DNA of 64,000 nt, from NCBI GenBank assembly GCA_029237695.1, contig CM055279.1, positions 17,819,686-17,883,685 on the forward strand. Reading direction: 5' to 3'. Below, in pieces: positions 33,421 through 46,158 of the stretch. Position 1 is the stretch's first letter. Each line of letters opens with the position of its first letter. A model generated the notes under the pieces. The model did no database searches. It saw only the letters and a program-made list of their open reading frames with translations, and was not told the origin of the DNA. The translations under genes and the position numbers were made by a program. The DNA is from Conchocele bisecta (taxonomy: Eukaryota > Mollusca > Bivalvia > Lucinida > Thyasiridae).

Positions 33421-33935
33421 AAATACACGAAAGGGCCATTATATAATACCTGTTTGGCGGCCATTTTGAAAATAATTACCGTTGATAGCACACCAGAAAT
33501 AATGCAAATCGATGTGAAAAAGGATCAGCCATGTGAATATGTTGCTACTGACATTGTAGGTAGCTCATCGTGTGGTGAAACAAAATGTTGCAAGCATAAA
33601 CAATTATGTATTTTGGCGGCCATTTTGATAATTGTGGCTATTTGAGGATGGTATCCAATATAAAACTTATTGTAAGTCATTTTATACTCAATTAGTGAAA
33701 TAAATGATATCGCTTAGCTTGGAAGAACGTGATTTAAATGACACATATCGGCCTGTTCTAAACCCACCCAGTTTTGTATGGCGGCCATTTTGGAAAATGG
33801 CCGCCATTTGTTCATCCATCGGCTTTGTAGGCGCAGACAATCAGGTTTGATAGACAATAGGTTACTGAATCTGAAAATCATACTGACCAAAAATCCCACA
33901 GGGGGGGAGGGGGGTTATTGGTGGCTCAAGGTCTA

Positions 33936-34247
33936 GTAGGTTAGTGCCATGAATGGGAAAAAATATTTGGCGCGGCACGGAAACGGGATGTGCTCCGCAG
34001 AGCCTCGCCCATCCCGTTTCCTGAGCCTTGCCAAATATCTTTCCCATTCACGTCACTAACCTACTATTCTCTATTTATTTTCCTTATTTCTGAACCAAGG
34101 TATATGTTGTGACACTCATTTGAACCGTCTCGGCGAGACGGTTCAAATGAGTGGTCACAACATATACTTCTGATGAGAAATAAAGAAATTATTGAGCCTT
34201 GCCGGAAATTTTTTCCCATTCACGGCACTAACTTACTATTCTCTATA
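33936..34247. mobile_element. Family C, right half of interrupted T-C composite
   Basis: It begins with GTAGGTTAGTG directly after the transposon, includes both palindromes and ends TATTCTCTATA. Confidence 0.75.
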
Positions 34248-35334
34248 GCCATCCTCGCACCCAACCACCCATCATACGTGCCCATTATCATTTTGCATCA
34301 CAAAAATTTCGGACACGCGGTCGGTCAATAAAATAAACGTCAGAGATCATAAAATGCAAAAATGTGTTAGCTGCTATTTTCATCTTTGAACTCTGCGACT
34401 GATCATATGCCAGGTTTCCCACTTACTACATAATTATGCTACACTGCTGGCTCTGAAGAGAAATGTGCGACACACCGTATCTATTTTGTCGCGCCGGTAC
34501 AAACCGTAGTTTGTTTTCGCGCAACACCGTATCCTTTATACAATTTCTTACGGAAACTCTGCACCATAACACACCATAACACACCATAACACACCATAAC
34601 GAGATAAATCAGAAAATGCCATAAAAACATGTCATATCCTGCGTGTACGGAGCTGACACTTTCCACGGATCACTTAGAATGTATGTAATCGATATCACCA
34701 CCGAAAAGTGACAATAAGACGTGTTTGTTAGCCAGAAATCGGTACTTTCATCAAGGTCCCTCGATTCAAAATTCACGCACAAAAAGGTGTCATGTTTGCA
34801 AGCGAATTATTCAGAAAATACGTTGTCATTCGTATTGTGATCTTGATCGTTGGAAATCATATTCATTTCTGCGTCTGTATATACCACATACGTTGCTGAT
34901 AATGTCCTGTAAGCTGTAAAATATTTAATTAAACTGACACTCACCTGCTGTCGTCCCGCGACTCCATCTTGGCGACAGTATACCGACAGTGAATACTACC
35001 AACGACTTAAAAACAGTTGAGAAATTAAATGTTACAATTGTTATCGGACTAATTGTTGTGACACAACACCAGCTTCGGCTAATATAACACATGATATTGA
35101 ATGCTGAAATTTCGATTTTAAAAAAGAATGTGTACATAGTCATTGAAATAGCATAAGTTGCACTATATCTCTACGCCACAGTCATACATTTTCGGAATTA
35201 CGTTTCCATTTCCCGCTTAATATACAGCTATAATCTGCAGGTCGTTGACGTTCATACATCGCTATATTGTTAATATGATACGAAAATATTACTATAATCT
35301 CACACAATAAAGTGTGTATTAGCAACAATATTAT
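34248..35334. other. No gene; short tandem repeat
   Basis: A 10-bp unit (CACCATAACA) is repeated four times at 34562-34600. The remainder shows no gene or repeat family I recognise. Confidence 0.45.
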
Positions 35335-35640
35335 TTATCCCGTCAACACAGTGCGTATGTGCCGTGAAACACGGTGCCGTGAAACATTTTTGATATCCTG
35401 TCAATACGACCTAATCACTGCGTATGAATATGTTCGGTGGCTGGGATATTTTTTTTGGATTCTAAAGCCATTAGTAGGTGTTGGCGTGATAAATAGAATA
35501 GTAGGTTAGTGCCGTGAATGGGAAAAATATCTGGCGCGGCTCGGAAACGGGATGTGCTCGGCAGAGCTTCGCCCATCCCGTTTCCTAAGCCTTGCCATAT
35601 ATTTATTCCCATTCACGGCACTAACCTACTATTCTCTATA
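35335..35640. mobile_element. T-C composite foldback, uninterrupted copy
   Basis: TTATCCCGTCAACAC to TATTCTCTATA in one piece. This copy supplies the empty-site sequence for the transposon at 29584-33935. Confidence 0.75.
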
Positions 35641-35878
35641 TCTGTGACTGTGGAAATGGGGCTTATGGGACGTGTGACCAATGTAGCTCCTGATCAAATA
35701 ACACATGCCTGTAACCTGATGACGATCTATATTGCTTGTCAGAAACATATTACGGGTGTTTCCTTGATGGAATGATGAACAGTGCAGATCATTATGAGAC
35801 TGTGCGTATGCACAGAATGATCTGGATCTACACTGGTCGCGAAACTCATTAACCCAATTTCTCCAGACACAGCCACAT
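35640..35878. mobile_element. Family L, copy 7
   Basis: It abuts the T-C composite. Both GTGACTGTGGAAATGG-type ends are present. Confidence 0.55.
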
Positions 35879-36163
35879 ATAATATTGTAGATTGTATGAA
35901 GAATATATAGAGGATATTCATATATTTCCAACGAATATGACATATACATTGTATGTTCATCGAGTGGTGTGAAATGTCCATGTTTTATTGATTCCATAAG
36001 CTATGCCTAGTTTCTTATGAAATCAGTCTACGAGTTTAATAAATATCATATTAAATCAACACAAATGATAGATTATATTATTGCATACGCACAATATTGA
36101 AATTGAAGCTGCGCTAGTCGTCTATCATGTTGTATGTAGCTGCCTCATTTGCATATTTATTAC

Positions 36164-36555
36164 ATAGAGGATATTCATATTTTTGCAACGAATACGACAT
36201 ATATGTTCATCGAGTGGTGTGAAATGTCCACATTTCACGAGTGCCGTTAGGAACTCGTGAAATATGGACATTTCACACCACTCGATGAACATATATGTCA
36301 TATTCGTTGCAAACATATGAATATTCTATTTACTATATACCGCTCCATGGAAATTAGCTGTTTTTTAGACTGTATACGGTAATTAATGTGTATCTGCAGC
36401 CTATTTGCGCTGTTTTCTTTCTAAATACAGAATATGAATATAGATAGCGGAAGTAGTCGTATTTTCACCGGAAGTTGTTTATTTCATCGATGAGAACATA
36501 TGACTTCTATTTACATCGTATAACTATGTATTTCATGGGTAGGTATATAATAAAA
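36164..36555. mobile_element. Family J composite foldback, copy 1
   Basis: The palindrome 36164-36334 (TAGAGGATATTCATAT ... ATGAATATTCTATTTA, stem CATCGAGTGGTGTGAAATG) is followed by a 220-bp body. It is an inverted match to 42695-43021. A partial palindrome arm is also at 35908-35975. Confidence 0.7.
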
Positions 36556-37195
36556 CGCTATAACAGTATCCTGGATTTCCATTCAGAAATCCCTATAGTA
36601 TAGCGTTCTCCCTCTATTCGACCACTCGACAAAGCTCGTTGGAAAATTAACTGTTGTATGTGTGCGTATCAATCATAACATCAGCCCTGGCTACGCCCCT
36701 GACATTATCTGAGTGTGCCAAATACAGATACGGATTGACCTATTTTTCCCAGCTCATTGGCATAGCGGGTCATTGGCTTTGGCATATCGGCACACTATAT
36801 GCGTGACTCTTTCAGCTTGTTTAATGATCCACGTTGTATCCATGCACATAACAATCTGAAAAGTGATGCCGTTCTATAGATATAAAATCAATGATTGGGT
36901 ATATTAACAACGGTGACTGGTGTTTGAAATATGGCAGTATTTTTAGGTAGGGTATCTGCTTCTGGAAAGAGATGACGAGCTGTGTTTGGTGTAGGGAAGT
37001 GGTGACTGCAAATTGAGTGGATGACAGAAAGGTATGGTCGTTACAGGTATATGCAACTATGAGCAATTCGTTTAGCAGCAGTATCAAAAATGAATAACTA
37101 TGGAAATACGGAGGGACTAACGCGCGTTTAATCCGCTTTGCCCGACCTTCTACACACGCATTGCAAGCAATGACATCAGAAACTATGGACGCATT
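36556..37195. other. No gene recognised
   Basis: I see no gene or repeat here. Confidence 0.35.
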
Positions 37196-37525
37196 GGAGG
37201 GACTTCTGACTTCAATACTTCTAACTTCAGTAGTTCTAACGTCCTTATATGCAACTTCCTACTTCCTTACTTCTAGCTTCCAACTTCATTACTTCTTACT
37301 TCTAACTTCCTCACTTCTTACTTCCAACTTCATTACGTCCTACTTTTATCTTCATTACTTCTAGCCTCCAACTTCATCACTTCTAACTTCATTACTTCTA
37401 ACTTCATTTCTTACTCTCGAAGTAAAAAGCATAGATGTTAGAAGTAGGAAGTAATGAAGATGGAAGTTAGAAGTAAGGAAGTAGGAAGTAAGGAAGCTAG
37501 AAGTATTGAAGTCAGAAGTCCCTCC
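37196..37525. repeat. Foldback minisatellite, ACTTCTAACTTC type
   Basis: GGAGGGACTTCTGACTTC and its exact inverse bound two opposed arms of degenerate 7- to 15-bp ACTTC/GAAGT repeats meeting near 37420. The left arm is more than twice as long as the right. Confidence 0.85.
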
Positions 37526-38357
37526 ATAAGAAACATATGTGCAACAATACAAATCACAATATCATACAATGTTACTGTCATAGCATCCATTAAGAAATTC
37601 AATACCGTTATATTCATTATACAGTTTACTCACATACACCAAAAGTCACGCATTAGTGAAATTGAAAACTGCAACATGAAACCTGCTAGATTCCATTTTC
37701 CTAAATCACAGTATTTTCAGTCACATGCCATATTAAATGATCACACATGACATGGTCTCGTGGTATAATATGACACGCCTTTGATAACAGGTGAAGATGC
37801 AAGCATCGACGTGACTCACTGTAGCTGGGTACAAAATAACCCGTATTGTCTGGGCCTCGACTACATGTACAGTGACTAGAAACTATACATGCATACGTGG
37901 CTATCAGAACGGACTACTGATGCACCGTGAGGCAGGTGACTGTAAACCTCAATTTTGTTGCATCCTGATATCAATAAACATAATTTTCATGTAGCAAAAA
38001 TAGATTGATGATTTATCCACATGTATTCAATCTGCTTGGTTGTATACATCGGCTGCATACATGTATGTCGCAGCAATGCCATAGAGACGACAGTACGGGT
38101 AGATTGTGCACATCTACATGTAATATCTCATTCATTGTATTCTTGTCGCCCCGATGTGGAATAAATTGTTACATAATTTGGTACAATATTACGGCAACTT
38201 GACCCCATCACAAACGATTCGTATGGCTTCTCTTAAGCCCGTAATGTAGTCTCTCTTTGTTATATTGGTTTCTTACAGTTCAGCCAGTAGTTTACAACAT
38301 AAATTATTTCACACAACTCCCGGCCATATCTTACACTTGATTGGCTTTGTTTTTATG
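37526..38357. other. No gene recognised
   Basis: Nothing I can name. Confidence 0.35.
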
Positions 38358-38560
38358 AAGACTCATGTGTAGAGTGTAAGAAAATGTTTATGTAACCAAG
38401 TGAACTGATTGTCTTGAAATAATGCCTTCGTGATTGGATCATATCGCTAAACAAACTCAGTTCGCTACGCTCAATCGTTTGATTAGTTTAAGGACCCAAT
38501 CACTCGACCACATTATTTCACGACAATCGGATCACCTGCTTAAATAAACGATATATACTA
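38358..38560. repeat. Family V palindromic element, copy 1
   Basis: Complementary arms with GATTGTCTTGAAATAATG and CATTATTTCACGACAATC. A related inverted copy is at 41655-41835. Confidence 0.55.
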
Positions 38561-39429
38561 TACATATCTGTATCCACCACAGTACCATTCGCTTTTAATA
38601 TGTATTTGTCTTCTCTGTCAGACACAATTTGTAATGACCCTCTTTTGAAGGGTCAATTATTGGAGTGGTCAGTACGAGTATGTTATACAGTTTGCGTGTA
38701 TGTGTAGTTGCTCGTGATAGCACATAGAACATTTGTGGGTTCTGATATTTTGGCGGTTCGCTGGCATTCGAGTTTTCGTGTTTAAGCAGTTTTTCCGTCT
38801 TTAGTTTAAACACTATTTATTTCATACAATACATGGTACATCAATTACATGTGAAATGTACATGGATTTTAAAACAAGCTAATACCTTATATGAATTCAT
38901 ATCCATACGAGATAATTACAACTTATTTACATACAAGGAAAAGGCATATGCGCAAACAAAATTACAAGAAAATAACATATATTGGATTAGTTATAATTTC
39001 CATTATATGTTTTTAACTAAAGTATGTAAATGGTGTAGGTATATGAACTAGTATATATTGATTTTTTTTTTGTGTCTGCAAATTTTGTGATTGTGGTGAC
39101 GGATACGTATATAGTAACATCGCTAAATCGTATTTGTATTGACACCACGAGTACTTGCATATGTAGTACACAAACATTAAATGCATCTGTTCCCGTGAGG
39201 GGCAGTACCGTGAACTGCGAAGAGCGGCGTCTCGCCAGCGTGAAATGTATTGTTTTATTACTGTGCTTGACTGTACGTACATATTAGTAACGAAATTGGG
39301 CACTATATAAGACATATAATATGCAAGTGTATACTATAATCGCTTTGTAGATGCTATGATTTTTTGTACGTTGATGACTGTGTGTTTTGTTCAAACGATA
39401 GGCGTTTATTTCCGTTCACGAGATTTCTA
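38561..39429. other. No gene recognised
   Basis: Short ORFs only, with no conserved motif. Confidence 0.35.
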
Positions 39430-40030
39430 ATGTTATGGCATTCGAGGTCCTCGAGATAATTCTTGACGTTGTCGGTCGTATTTTGTGCAAGTTGTTAAGA
39501 GTGATCCACCGTGTCTTGTGCTCCACAAGTATATATGGGGGACTCTACTATTGCTTTTCGGTAGAGATCATAGTTAAGCGAACTACATGACAGACGAAGT
39601 CGAGTGCATTATTTGGTCTCTCCTATTGACTATATAAAAGAGCGATGATGGTTTTAAAATCGTCGTATTGATTCAATACATAAATATTGATAAACTAGGT
39701 GTGCTCCTAATGTGGTCAAGTAAGTTGTTCCATTCACGAATTGCTGATGGTAAGAATGAATGTCTATACAGTTGTGTCCGGCAGAGGATCATTGGAATGG
39801 TATCTGCATTTCGGAGATCGTAGCGATTTTGAACTTGCATAGGAACGAGAGTACTTAGATAGGATGGGGTGAGATTATTTTTTATTTTGTATAGTAGTAT
39901 AAGTTCATGTGTTTTGCTCCTAGTTCCTATGGATTCCCATTTTAAATCGCGAACTAAATTTTCTAAGCTAGATAGTTTTGTAACCCCTGTAAAAACATTC
40001 ACGCAGCTTCGTTTTGAACAGCTTCACGAT
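39430..40030 (-). pseudogene. Non-LTR retrotransposon C-terminal relic
   Basis: The frame 40002-39673 reads LENLVRDLKWESIG, LILLYKIKNNLTPSYLSTLVP and RHSFLPSAIREWNNL, blocks found after the reverse transcriptase in jockey/CR1-type LINEs. Past the stop the same similarity continues in shifted frames (TRLRLSCSSLN, CGAQDTVDH) to about 39430. It is a different LINE from that at 23-27 kb. Confidence 0.75.
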
Positions 40031-41654
40031 CGTCTTTGAGTCATTAGAGCATTAAGAACCTTAAGGACCCGTGCGACCCCTGGTAATCCAATGATTCATG
40101 CATAATTGCTTCGTAAATGTGAAGGGATATATATGTATGCATAACATACATGTGAACATTTTCTTCTTACTATATCCCGTACAGTGCATGGAGTTGCCAT
40201 GTCGGTTATCTTAGTGTGTACAAGCCATCAGCCCGTTTTACCTCTTACTGCCTTTGACATATACCACTAATAGTATGACAAACACATGAATACTATTTGG
40301 TGCAACATGATGGAGATACATCTGACTACAGCGTGCTCTGCCTTGTTTTCATAAAATGCATATATAAAGTCTGATATTTGATGAAGGGTTTGTTGACCCT
40401 TTGTAAAAATGTTTGAGAATTCAGTAAAGACTGTGTAACAGTAAGAACAATACACAGTGCTGTAGATATATACATGTATTACTATACATACTGTATCGAT
40501 TCCAGTCACTTGTGAGCAGCTATCTGAGTGCATTGTTACTATTGTCTACTTGCCTGCTATGCGAGTAAATACGGCTTTTACCTGTGTCAGATGTACTGCT
40601 AAAAATAGACAGTGCGCCAGTTTGACACTTAATACATGGAACAAGTGTCCATTGTATATATTGTGAGTGATGGTAGAAAAGCCCAGATATCTAGTGCTTT
40701 GTGTAGTCTGCTGAAATAATATTTACAGGACGTTTTCATTCTATATATCTGGTATGTATCGCACCAAATTGTATTATATTTGCTGCCATATTATTGGTTA
40801 TACGTGTCAACCGCTCCAAGTGGTTATCTGTCCGATAGCATGTACAAACTGAAATGGTGGAGATGGCAACACGATGCTCTGTATAATATAATGTAAGAAG
40901 AACATGGTCAGATATACTTTATATAGATCATCAGTCACATGTATGATTCTACTACATTTGAAACAAAAGTTCATATTATATATAGTCAGTCCTTAAGTGA
41001 ACGTAATATGCCAATCAATGGTCGTCTTTCGTAGTATCCCACCCACCCTTTCCCCCGAATTGTTGATACTTCCCATTAGGTCAGTGTGTGAATATTTGTA
41101 TTTCAATTTAAAGTTATTGTTCTGTATTTATTTTTAAATATGAATGTATCTGGTTATTTTCCAAGTTTGCATACCTTAAGCATTTCGATATTAAAGCCAT
41201 GTGTAACGTGTAATAAAATAATAGATATACATTATGTCTATAATTATATACATTACAGAGTAGAAAATGTATTCGAGAAAATCGACACATGACAATTGAA
41301 TTACTATTGTGTTTAATGACGGTGTGACCACATTGGTTAAATACACGAACTATATACGACAGCTGTCGTTTTCTTGTTGTTATATAGTGCTATATTTTAT
41401 CATGCTCGTGATGGAATATGAAGTGTTACCATTGCTTCTGTTAGAAGATAATATAAATAGTTTAGTTGCGGCTCAGTTTGTAAAAGAGCAAATAAAAGAC
41501 ATTTGGCATGTGAAGTTTTTGTGAATCATCATTTGGACTTTGTACAATATGTCTTATGTCCACCTTGATGTATGTCGTACGCTAAATCGCGAGTTTGGCC
41601 CCGGATTGATAGTACATGTATACAATATATGTAGATGTACGAACGCATATAATA
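40031..41654. other. No gene recognised
   Basis: AT-rich; a 71-codon ORF at 41309-41524 has no recognisable motif. Confidence 0.35.
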
Positions 41655-41835
41655 TACCGTTCACTTAACTGATTATAGCAGAATAATGACGAGTGAGCGT
41701 AACGAACCGAGCTTCTTTAGCGGTAGGACCATATCACGACGGCATTATTTCAAGATAATCAGCTCACCTGGCTAAATAAATGTTTTCTTACATTTCACAC
41801 ATGATTCTTCATAAAAAACAAAGCTAATGAAGCGT
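41655..41835. repeat. Family V, copy 2, inverted
   Basis: It shares GCATTATTTCAAGATAATC and the CATTTCACACATGA flank with the inverse of 38358-38560. Confidence 0.45.
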
Positions 41836-42291
41836 AAAATATGCCCAAGGGATATGCGAAATAATTTCTGGAGACGGGCCGTAGTGACTGCGACAGTCTC
41901 GCGATTGAGAGGGTGTATCCGAGAACATGACTTGATTGGTCGAAGGAAACACGTCATTGCGATGTTTCTGACGTCATTTCTCCATGTATGGTAAGCACGA
42001 GAGTGGTGTAAACTACTGTTGCTGAGTCGTGTAATTCACCGTTTATGTATGTAAACCATTGGCTGCAATTTAAGAAATGTGTATACTATTCGCATAGTAT
42101 AATTTGTCGAAGGTAAACATACGGTATAATACAATGTAGAATAATCGTTTATTGCTTAAGTCATGCTGACTCTTGAGAACAATAGTAATTAACACACATA
42201 CAATACACATGGCAATGCGGGCAAGATGACAGACAGTGGACATGAACAGTAGTCTACATGTACACTAAATATCAGCAAAGTTGATATGCGA

Positions 42292-42295
<4 letters not shown>

Positions 42296-42366
<71 letters not shown>
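42296..42366 (+). repeat. (GA)n microsatellite, 71 bp
   Basis: An uninterrupted GA run of about 35 units, which gives the Ser/Leu ORF on the other strand. Confidence 0.98.
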
Positions 42367-42368
<2 letters not shown>

Positions 42369-42605
42369 ATTTATAAAATAAGGGTAGGGTGAAATGTTGT
42401 CAATCGTCAAAGTATGCAATAAAATGTCAACTACTGATCAAACAATGAACGTTCCTATGTGTTTTACTTTACCACCGTCGTAATGACGAAATCTAGGATT
42501 ACCGCCACAATCCATGGGCACCGCCATTACTCCAAACCTATACAATAGACCAGGCACGTGATCCCACACCGTGTAATCTCGATTATGTAATGCAACAACA
42601 ATAAT

Positions 42606-43215
42606 GCACAAGGTACATGATCACGTGGTTACCACAACAACAACAATGTCTGAAAGTGTTGAAAGCGCGCCCACTCCAAAGTAAATATTAATTTTTATTA
42701 TAGACCTACCCATGAAATACATAGTTATACGATGCAAATAAAAGTCATATGTTCTCATCGATGAAATAAACAACTTCCGGTGAAAACACGACTACTTCCG
42801 CTATCTATATTCATAGCGCCCATCTGCAGTGCCGGACTGCAAATAGGCTGTAAATACACATTCATTACCGTATACAGTCTAAAAAACTGCTAATTTCCAT
42901 GGAGCGGTATATAATAAATAGAATATTCATATTTGTGCAACGAATATGACATATGGACATTTCACACCACTCGATGAACATATATGTCATATTCGTTGCA
43001 AAAATATGAATATCCTCTATATGTTTTCCTTAATATACAACGGATTTGTTTATAAAATATGGCGCAGCAAACGCGTTTTCATGACCTGCATTTGGTGGTC
43101 TCGGGACTTCGGCACTTACTTATGTCGTTTTTGCAAACAATCGATTTACGTGTCAGTATTAACAGTAAACACGGCAATGGATCATTCGTAAAAACGACAG
43201 ATGTTTGGGCCACGG
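42606..43215. mobile_element. Family I copy 5, interrupted by family J
   Basis: The left end and flank (42606-42694) and internal stem (43022-43215) are split by the family J insertion. The right end is lost to unrelated sequence at 43216-43427. Confidence 0.6.
42695..43021. mobile_element. Family J composite foldback, copy 2, inverted
   Basis: Near-identical to the inverse of 36164-36555, with a shorter palindrome. It closes with GAATATCCTCTATA. Confidence 0.7.
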
Positions 43216-43427
43216 TAAATGGACTAACGCTATATCCCCTCATACATATCGGCAACGGGATGATAAAGTAACAGTCTTACCTTCAGACTGTCAGCCGACT
43301 AAATTAAATCATTTATTCAGCTCTGTAACTAAAGTGTACCTACTATGGGTTGCCAAACTCAGGAAAGATATCCATCTGCAAATTAACACCAGTATAGACG
43401 TATGTGACTTGCGAACTAGGATCTCTG

Positions 43428-43692
43428 TAGCCTATTTCATCAACATTGCAAAGTATACTTTTCTAGCAAAGTATACTTTGAGGGAGAAATTTTAAACTTA
43501 AGGATAAATTTATTAATTTGTATTATACTGAATTTATTACATTTTGGCTGTGATAAAGTAATACATTCAGTATAATAATTCTGCATTCTTTTTATCATCA
43601 AATATATGCAGTCGTTAGTTTTATATAAAATAATGCATTTCCGGAAAAATAAATGATTACTCCCTCAAAGTATACTTTGCTAGAAAAGTATA
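43428..43692. mobile_element. Family G, copy 2
   Basis: GTAGCCTATTTCATCAACAT left end and CAAAGTATACTTTG dyads near both ends. The right end is truncated. Confidence 0.6.
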
Positions 43693-43807
43693 GTATTTGT
43701 TTGACGAAAATGATGTTTTTCACTGTATGTCGACAGTACAGATCCTGGCCAAACTGTACGGATGATTGGCTGGATCCGGTCTGCACGGGACACATAAAAC
43801 ATACATA

Positions 43808-43940
43808 TGTGGCCGTGACTGAAGTATTTGGGGCTTATATCAGTTGTGACCAGTGTAGCTCCTGATCAAATAGCACACCCCATGTCGCCTGATACTGGTC
43901 CATATTGCTTGTTAGAAGCACAACTGCTGTATTAGGGAAA
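43808..43940. mobile_element. Family L, copy 8, partial
   Basis: GTGGCCGTGACTGAAG start, with TGTAGCTCCTGATCAAATAG inside. The right half is missing. Confidence 0.45.
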
Positions 43941-44242
43941 TATTTATACTTTTGATCTTACAGACTCTTACAGATCTTACAGACTCATCTTTTGTTCTTA
44001 TTGATATGTTTTCCACACTAATATACTTCAGCAGTTTATCTAACTTATGTTGACACGCATGCTGTATAAAATGTAAACTTGTTTTAGACGCTGCAACATA
44101 TTAACGATGAAGCGGTTCGGTGTAATTGAGAACTTAAATCACTACTTAGAAATTGATATTACTCATGATCGGTACAGGGGCGGCGGAAGTGGGTGGGGGA
44201 GGGGGCGGAATTTGGCCCTGGCCCCCTAAATAAATCTGTCAT

Positions 44243-44399
44243 TTCTTGAAAACAATTATTGGATTTACATTTATTGAGCATAGGCTGCATATGCAGCCTA
44301 TGCTCAATAAATGTAAATCCATAAATTGAAAATTACAGACCATCTTAAATTTGAACTTACGAAAATTTTAGTCATAAGAAGTTTAGTCAAACGGGCCCC
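44243..44399. mobile_element. Family F, copy 7, left end missing
   Basis: Central dyad and right arm are intact, ending ACGGGCCCC. Confidence 0.6.
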
Positions 44400-44401
44400 T
44401 G

Positions 44402-44773
44402 GAGCTACCATGCAAAATCTTTATTTTTTAAGTTTTGGAAATTGACTCCGAAATATAGCTAGATAGCTTGGAAATTATCAAACTAAGAAAACAAAATTTA
44501 AATTTTAAAAATCGGTCCAATATTTCTGAAATTATAAAAAATGTCCCCATGTTAAATCCCCATAGACATCTTAACTCCGTGAAGATGTCTATGGGGATTT
44601 AACATGGGGAATTTTTTTTTCGCAATACAATCAATATTTGACCAAATTTCACGAAATAAAAAGAAGGCTCATTTTTTAATTTTGATAACATTTAATATTA
44701 TCGAAACATATATTGTTTTCGAATTGTTTATATGGGCGTAAAATTTGGGCAGCTTTCGTGAAACAGACAGTAG
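44402..44773. mobile_element. Family H, copy 4
   Basis: Central GACATCTTAACTCCGTGAAG hairpin and right end ACAGACAGTAG. It abuts family F. Confidence 0.6.
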
Positions 44774-44940
44774 TTCATAGAGACAGCTGCGTGTTTTGGA
44801 TTTCAAACAGTTTACATGACGTTACATTTGACTTCACACAACGTGATGTAGAAAAGTGGGAAACACGTCATTGTGAAACTATTCATTCGCACAGTACACT
44901 TTATTGAGTGTAATATCAAAAATAGACTACATTATAAGTT

Positions 44941-45020
44941 ATTGTGATTCTACACAGGCTATATGGTGTAATATTCAGACGGGCAATATTACTCCATATA
45001 GCCTGTGTAGAATCACAATA
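44941..45020. repeat. Perfect hairpin
   Basis: ATTGTGATTCTACACAGGCT pairs with AGCCTGTGTAGAATCACAAT around about 30 bases that pair further. Confidence 0.8.
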
Positions 45021-45777
45021 TCGTGTTTGTCATACCGCAGATCCTATATTTGGCCGTATAAACATATCTCTTCTTTTGATCTTTGCGTTTTTTCAGGAAG
45101 AAAAATAGTTCAAGATTCGATTTTCTACCGTCCGTCTTAATATAAAGGCGTAAATGAACATTTTGTTTTTTTATTAAACGAAAACAAACTAAATATGGAG
45201 TAAGAAATCCATCGAAAACGACTTTATGACAGTTTTTTATATCGTGTAATTTAATTTATATTCCATTGCTCTATCGATCTGCTCTCCCTTTGGCGCCTCT
45301 ACATGTACAAGAATGCGCCTGGTTCCCAAACATTCGCTGTCATTGCTAAGCCGCGTTTCGTGCGTTGAACCCATAGTTTGTGACCTAAATATAGCCGTGT
45401 CACGAAGCCAAGTGTGTTGAAAACACTAAACGGGACAGTTTGGCTAATTTTTCGCTCATATTGTGATGAGCGAAGAATATTTATGGCAAAATAAACAATA
45501 AATACTGGTTTTGAGTGTACAATTTGTTACTTGTATTGATCAATTCGGGGTTTTATTGTGTTTAGTGAGGAATACAATTCGCAATCGCGAGACGCTTGCA
45601 AAATGTGTCTTCATTGGACGCGAGGCGCCGGAGGGGAATCGCAATTCCTCTATGTCTGACGGCCTTGACAGGTACAGGTAATATACTATATACATGTATG
45701 ACCAGGCAAGCTAGCCGATCAAAAGCCGAGAAACTTATCTGCGGTATGACAAATGCATATATATTCGCCGTGGAAGT
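45021..45777. other. No gene recognised
   Basis: A weak inverted repeat of GAATACAATTCGC type near 45570-45660. The ORFs there mirror it. Confidence 0.35.
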
Positions 45778-45957
45778 GTAATAAATAGGATATTCGATTG
45801 TACATGTTTGAATAGTTTGAAATAATACACTCGTGTACGTCGGCTTGCGCGTAAACAACTCATTCGCTTCGCGTACTCGTTGTTTACACGCAATCCGACG
45901 TACACGATTGTATTATTTCCCGCTATTCAGAATGAATGATGGAATATCCTCTATATA
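45778..45957. mobile_element. Family K foldback, copy 1
   Basis: AATAAATAGGATATTC to GGAATATCCTCTATA, with arms containing ACACTCGTGTACGTCGG and GTAAACAACTCATTCGC. A relative is at 51491-51652. Confidence 0.65.
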
Positions 45958-46082
45958 ACATTCTTATATAATGCATTCTCATGACACGTTTTTTGTGGAG
46001 AATTAATCGGGTGTTACATGTATACTATGTGGGTATGAGTTACGTATATTACAATATATTAAAATTATACATGCCTCATTGC

Positions 46083-46088
46083 TTTATT
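46083..46088 (-). promoter_or_regulatory. Polyadenylation signal AATAAA
   Basis: AATAAA lies 71 bases past the monooxygenase stop codon, on the gene's strand. It supports exon 7 as the terminal exon. Confidence 0.6.
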
Positions 46089-46158
46089 ACATGTTTAACA
46101 CACGCATTCATATAGTTACAAATTATTATCGGCCATGGGAGACATTAATAGACTCAGT

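Larger units (their letters stand above)
29584..33935. mobile_element. 4.35-kb TIR DNA transposon, possibly Academ-like
   Basis: The terminal regions of about 150 bases are inverted copies (TAGCCCGTGAGCC... versus TAGACCTTGAGCC..., then TGTGGGATTTTTG, TTGTCTGCGC and CCGATGGATGAACA in the same order). GTA is duplicated at 29581-29583 and 33936-33938. The uninterrupted target, AAATAGAATAGTAGGTTAG, is seen at 35491 and, inverted, near 18240. It contains a nuclease-like gene (31068-33420, -) and a 162-bp array. A 3-bp duplication plus an XPG/PIN-like nuclease is what I recall for Academ. The superfamily call is inference; the boundaries are read directly. Confidence 0.85.

Noticed and set aside
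33454..33645. 63-codon ORF with a hydrophobic C-terminus
   Set aside because: It lies in the subterminal region of the transposon, opposite its gene, and includes the repeated GGCGGCCATTTTG word; no support.
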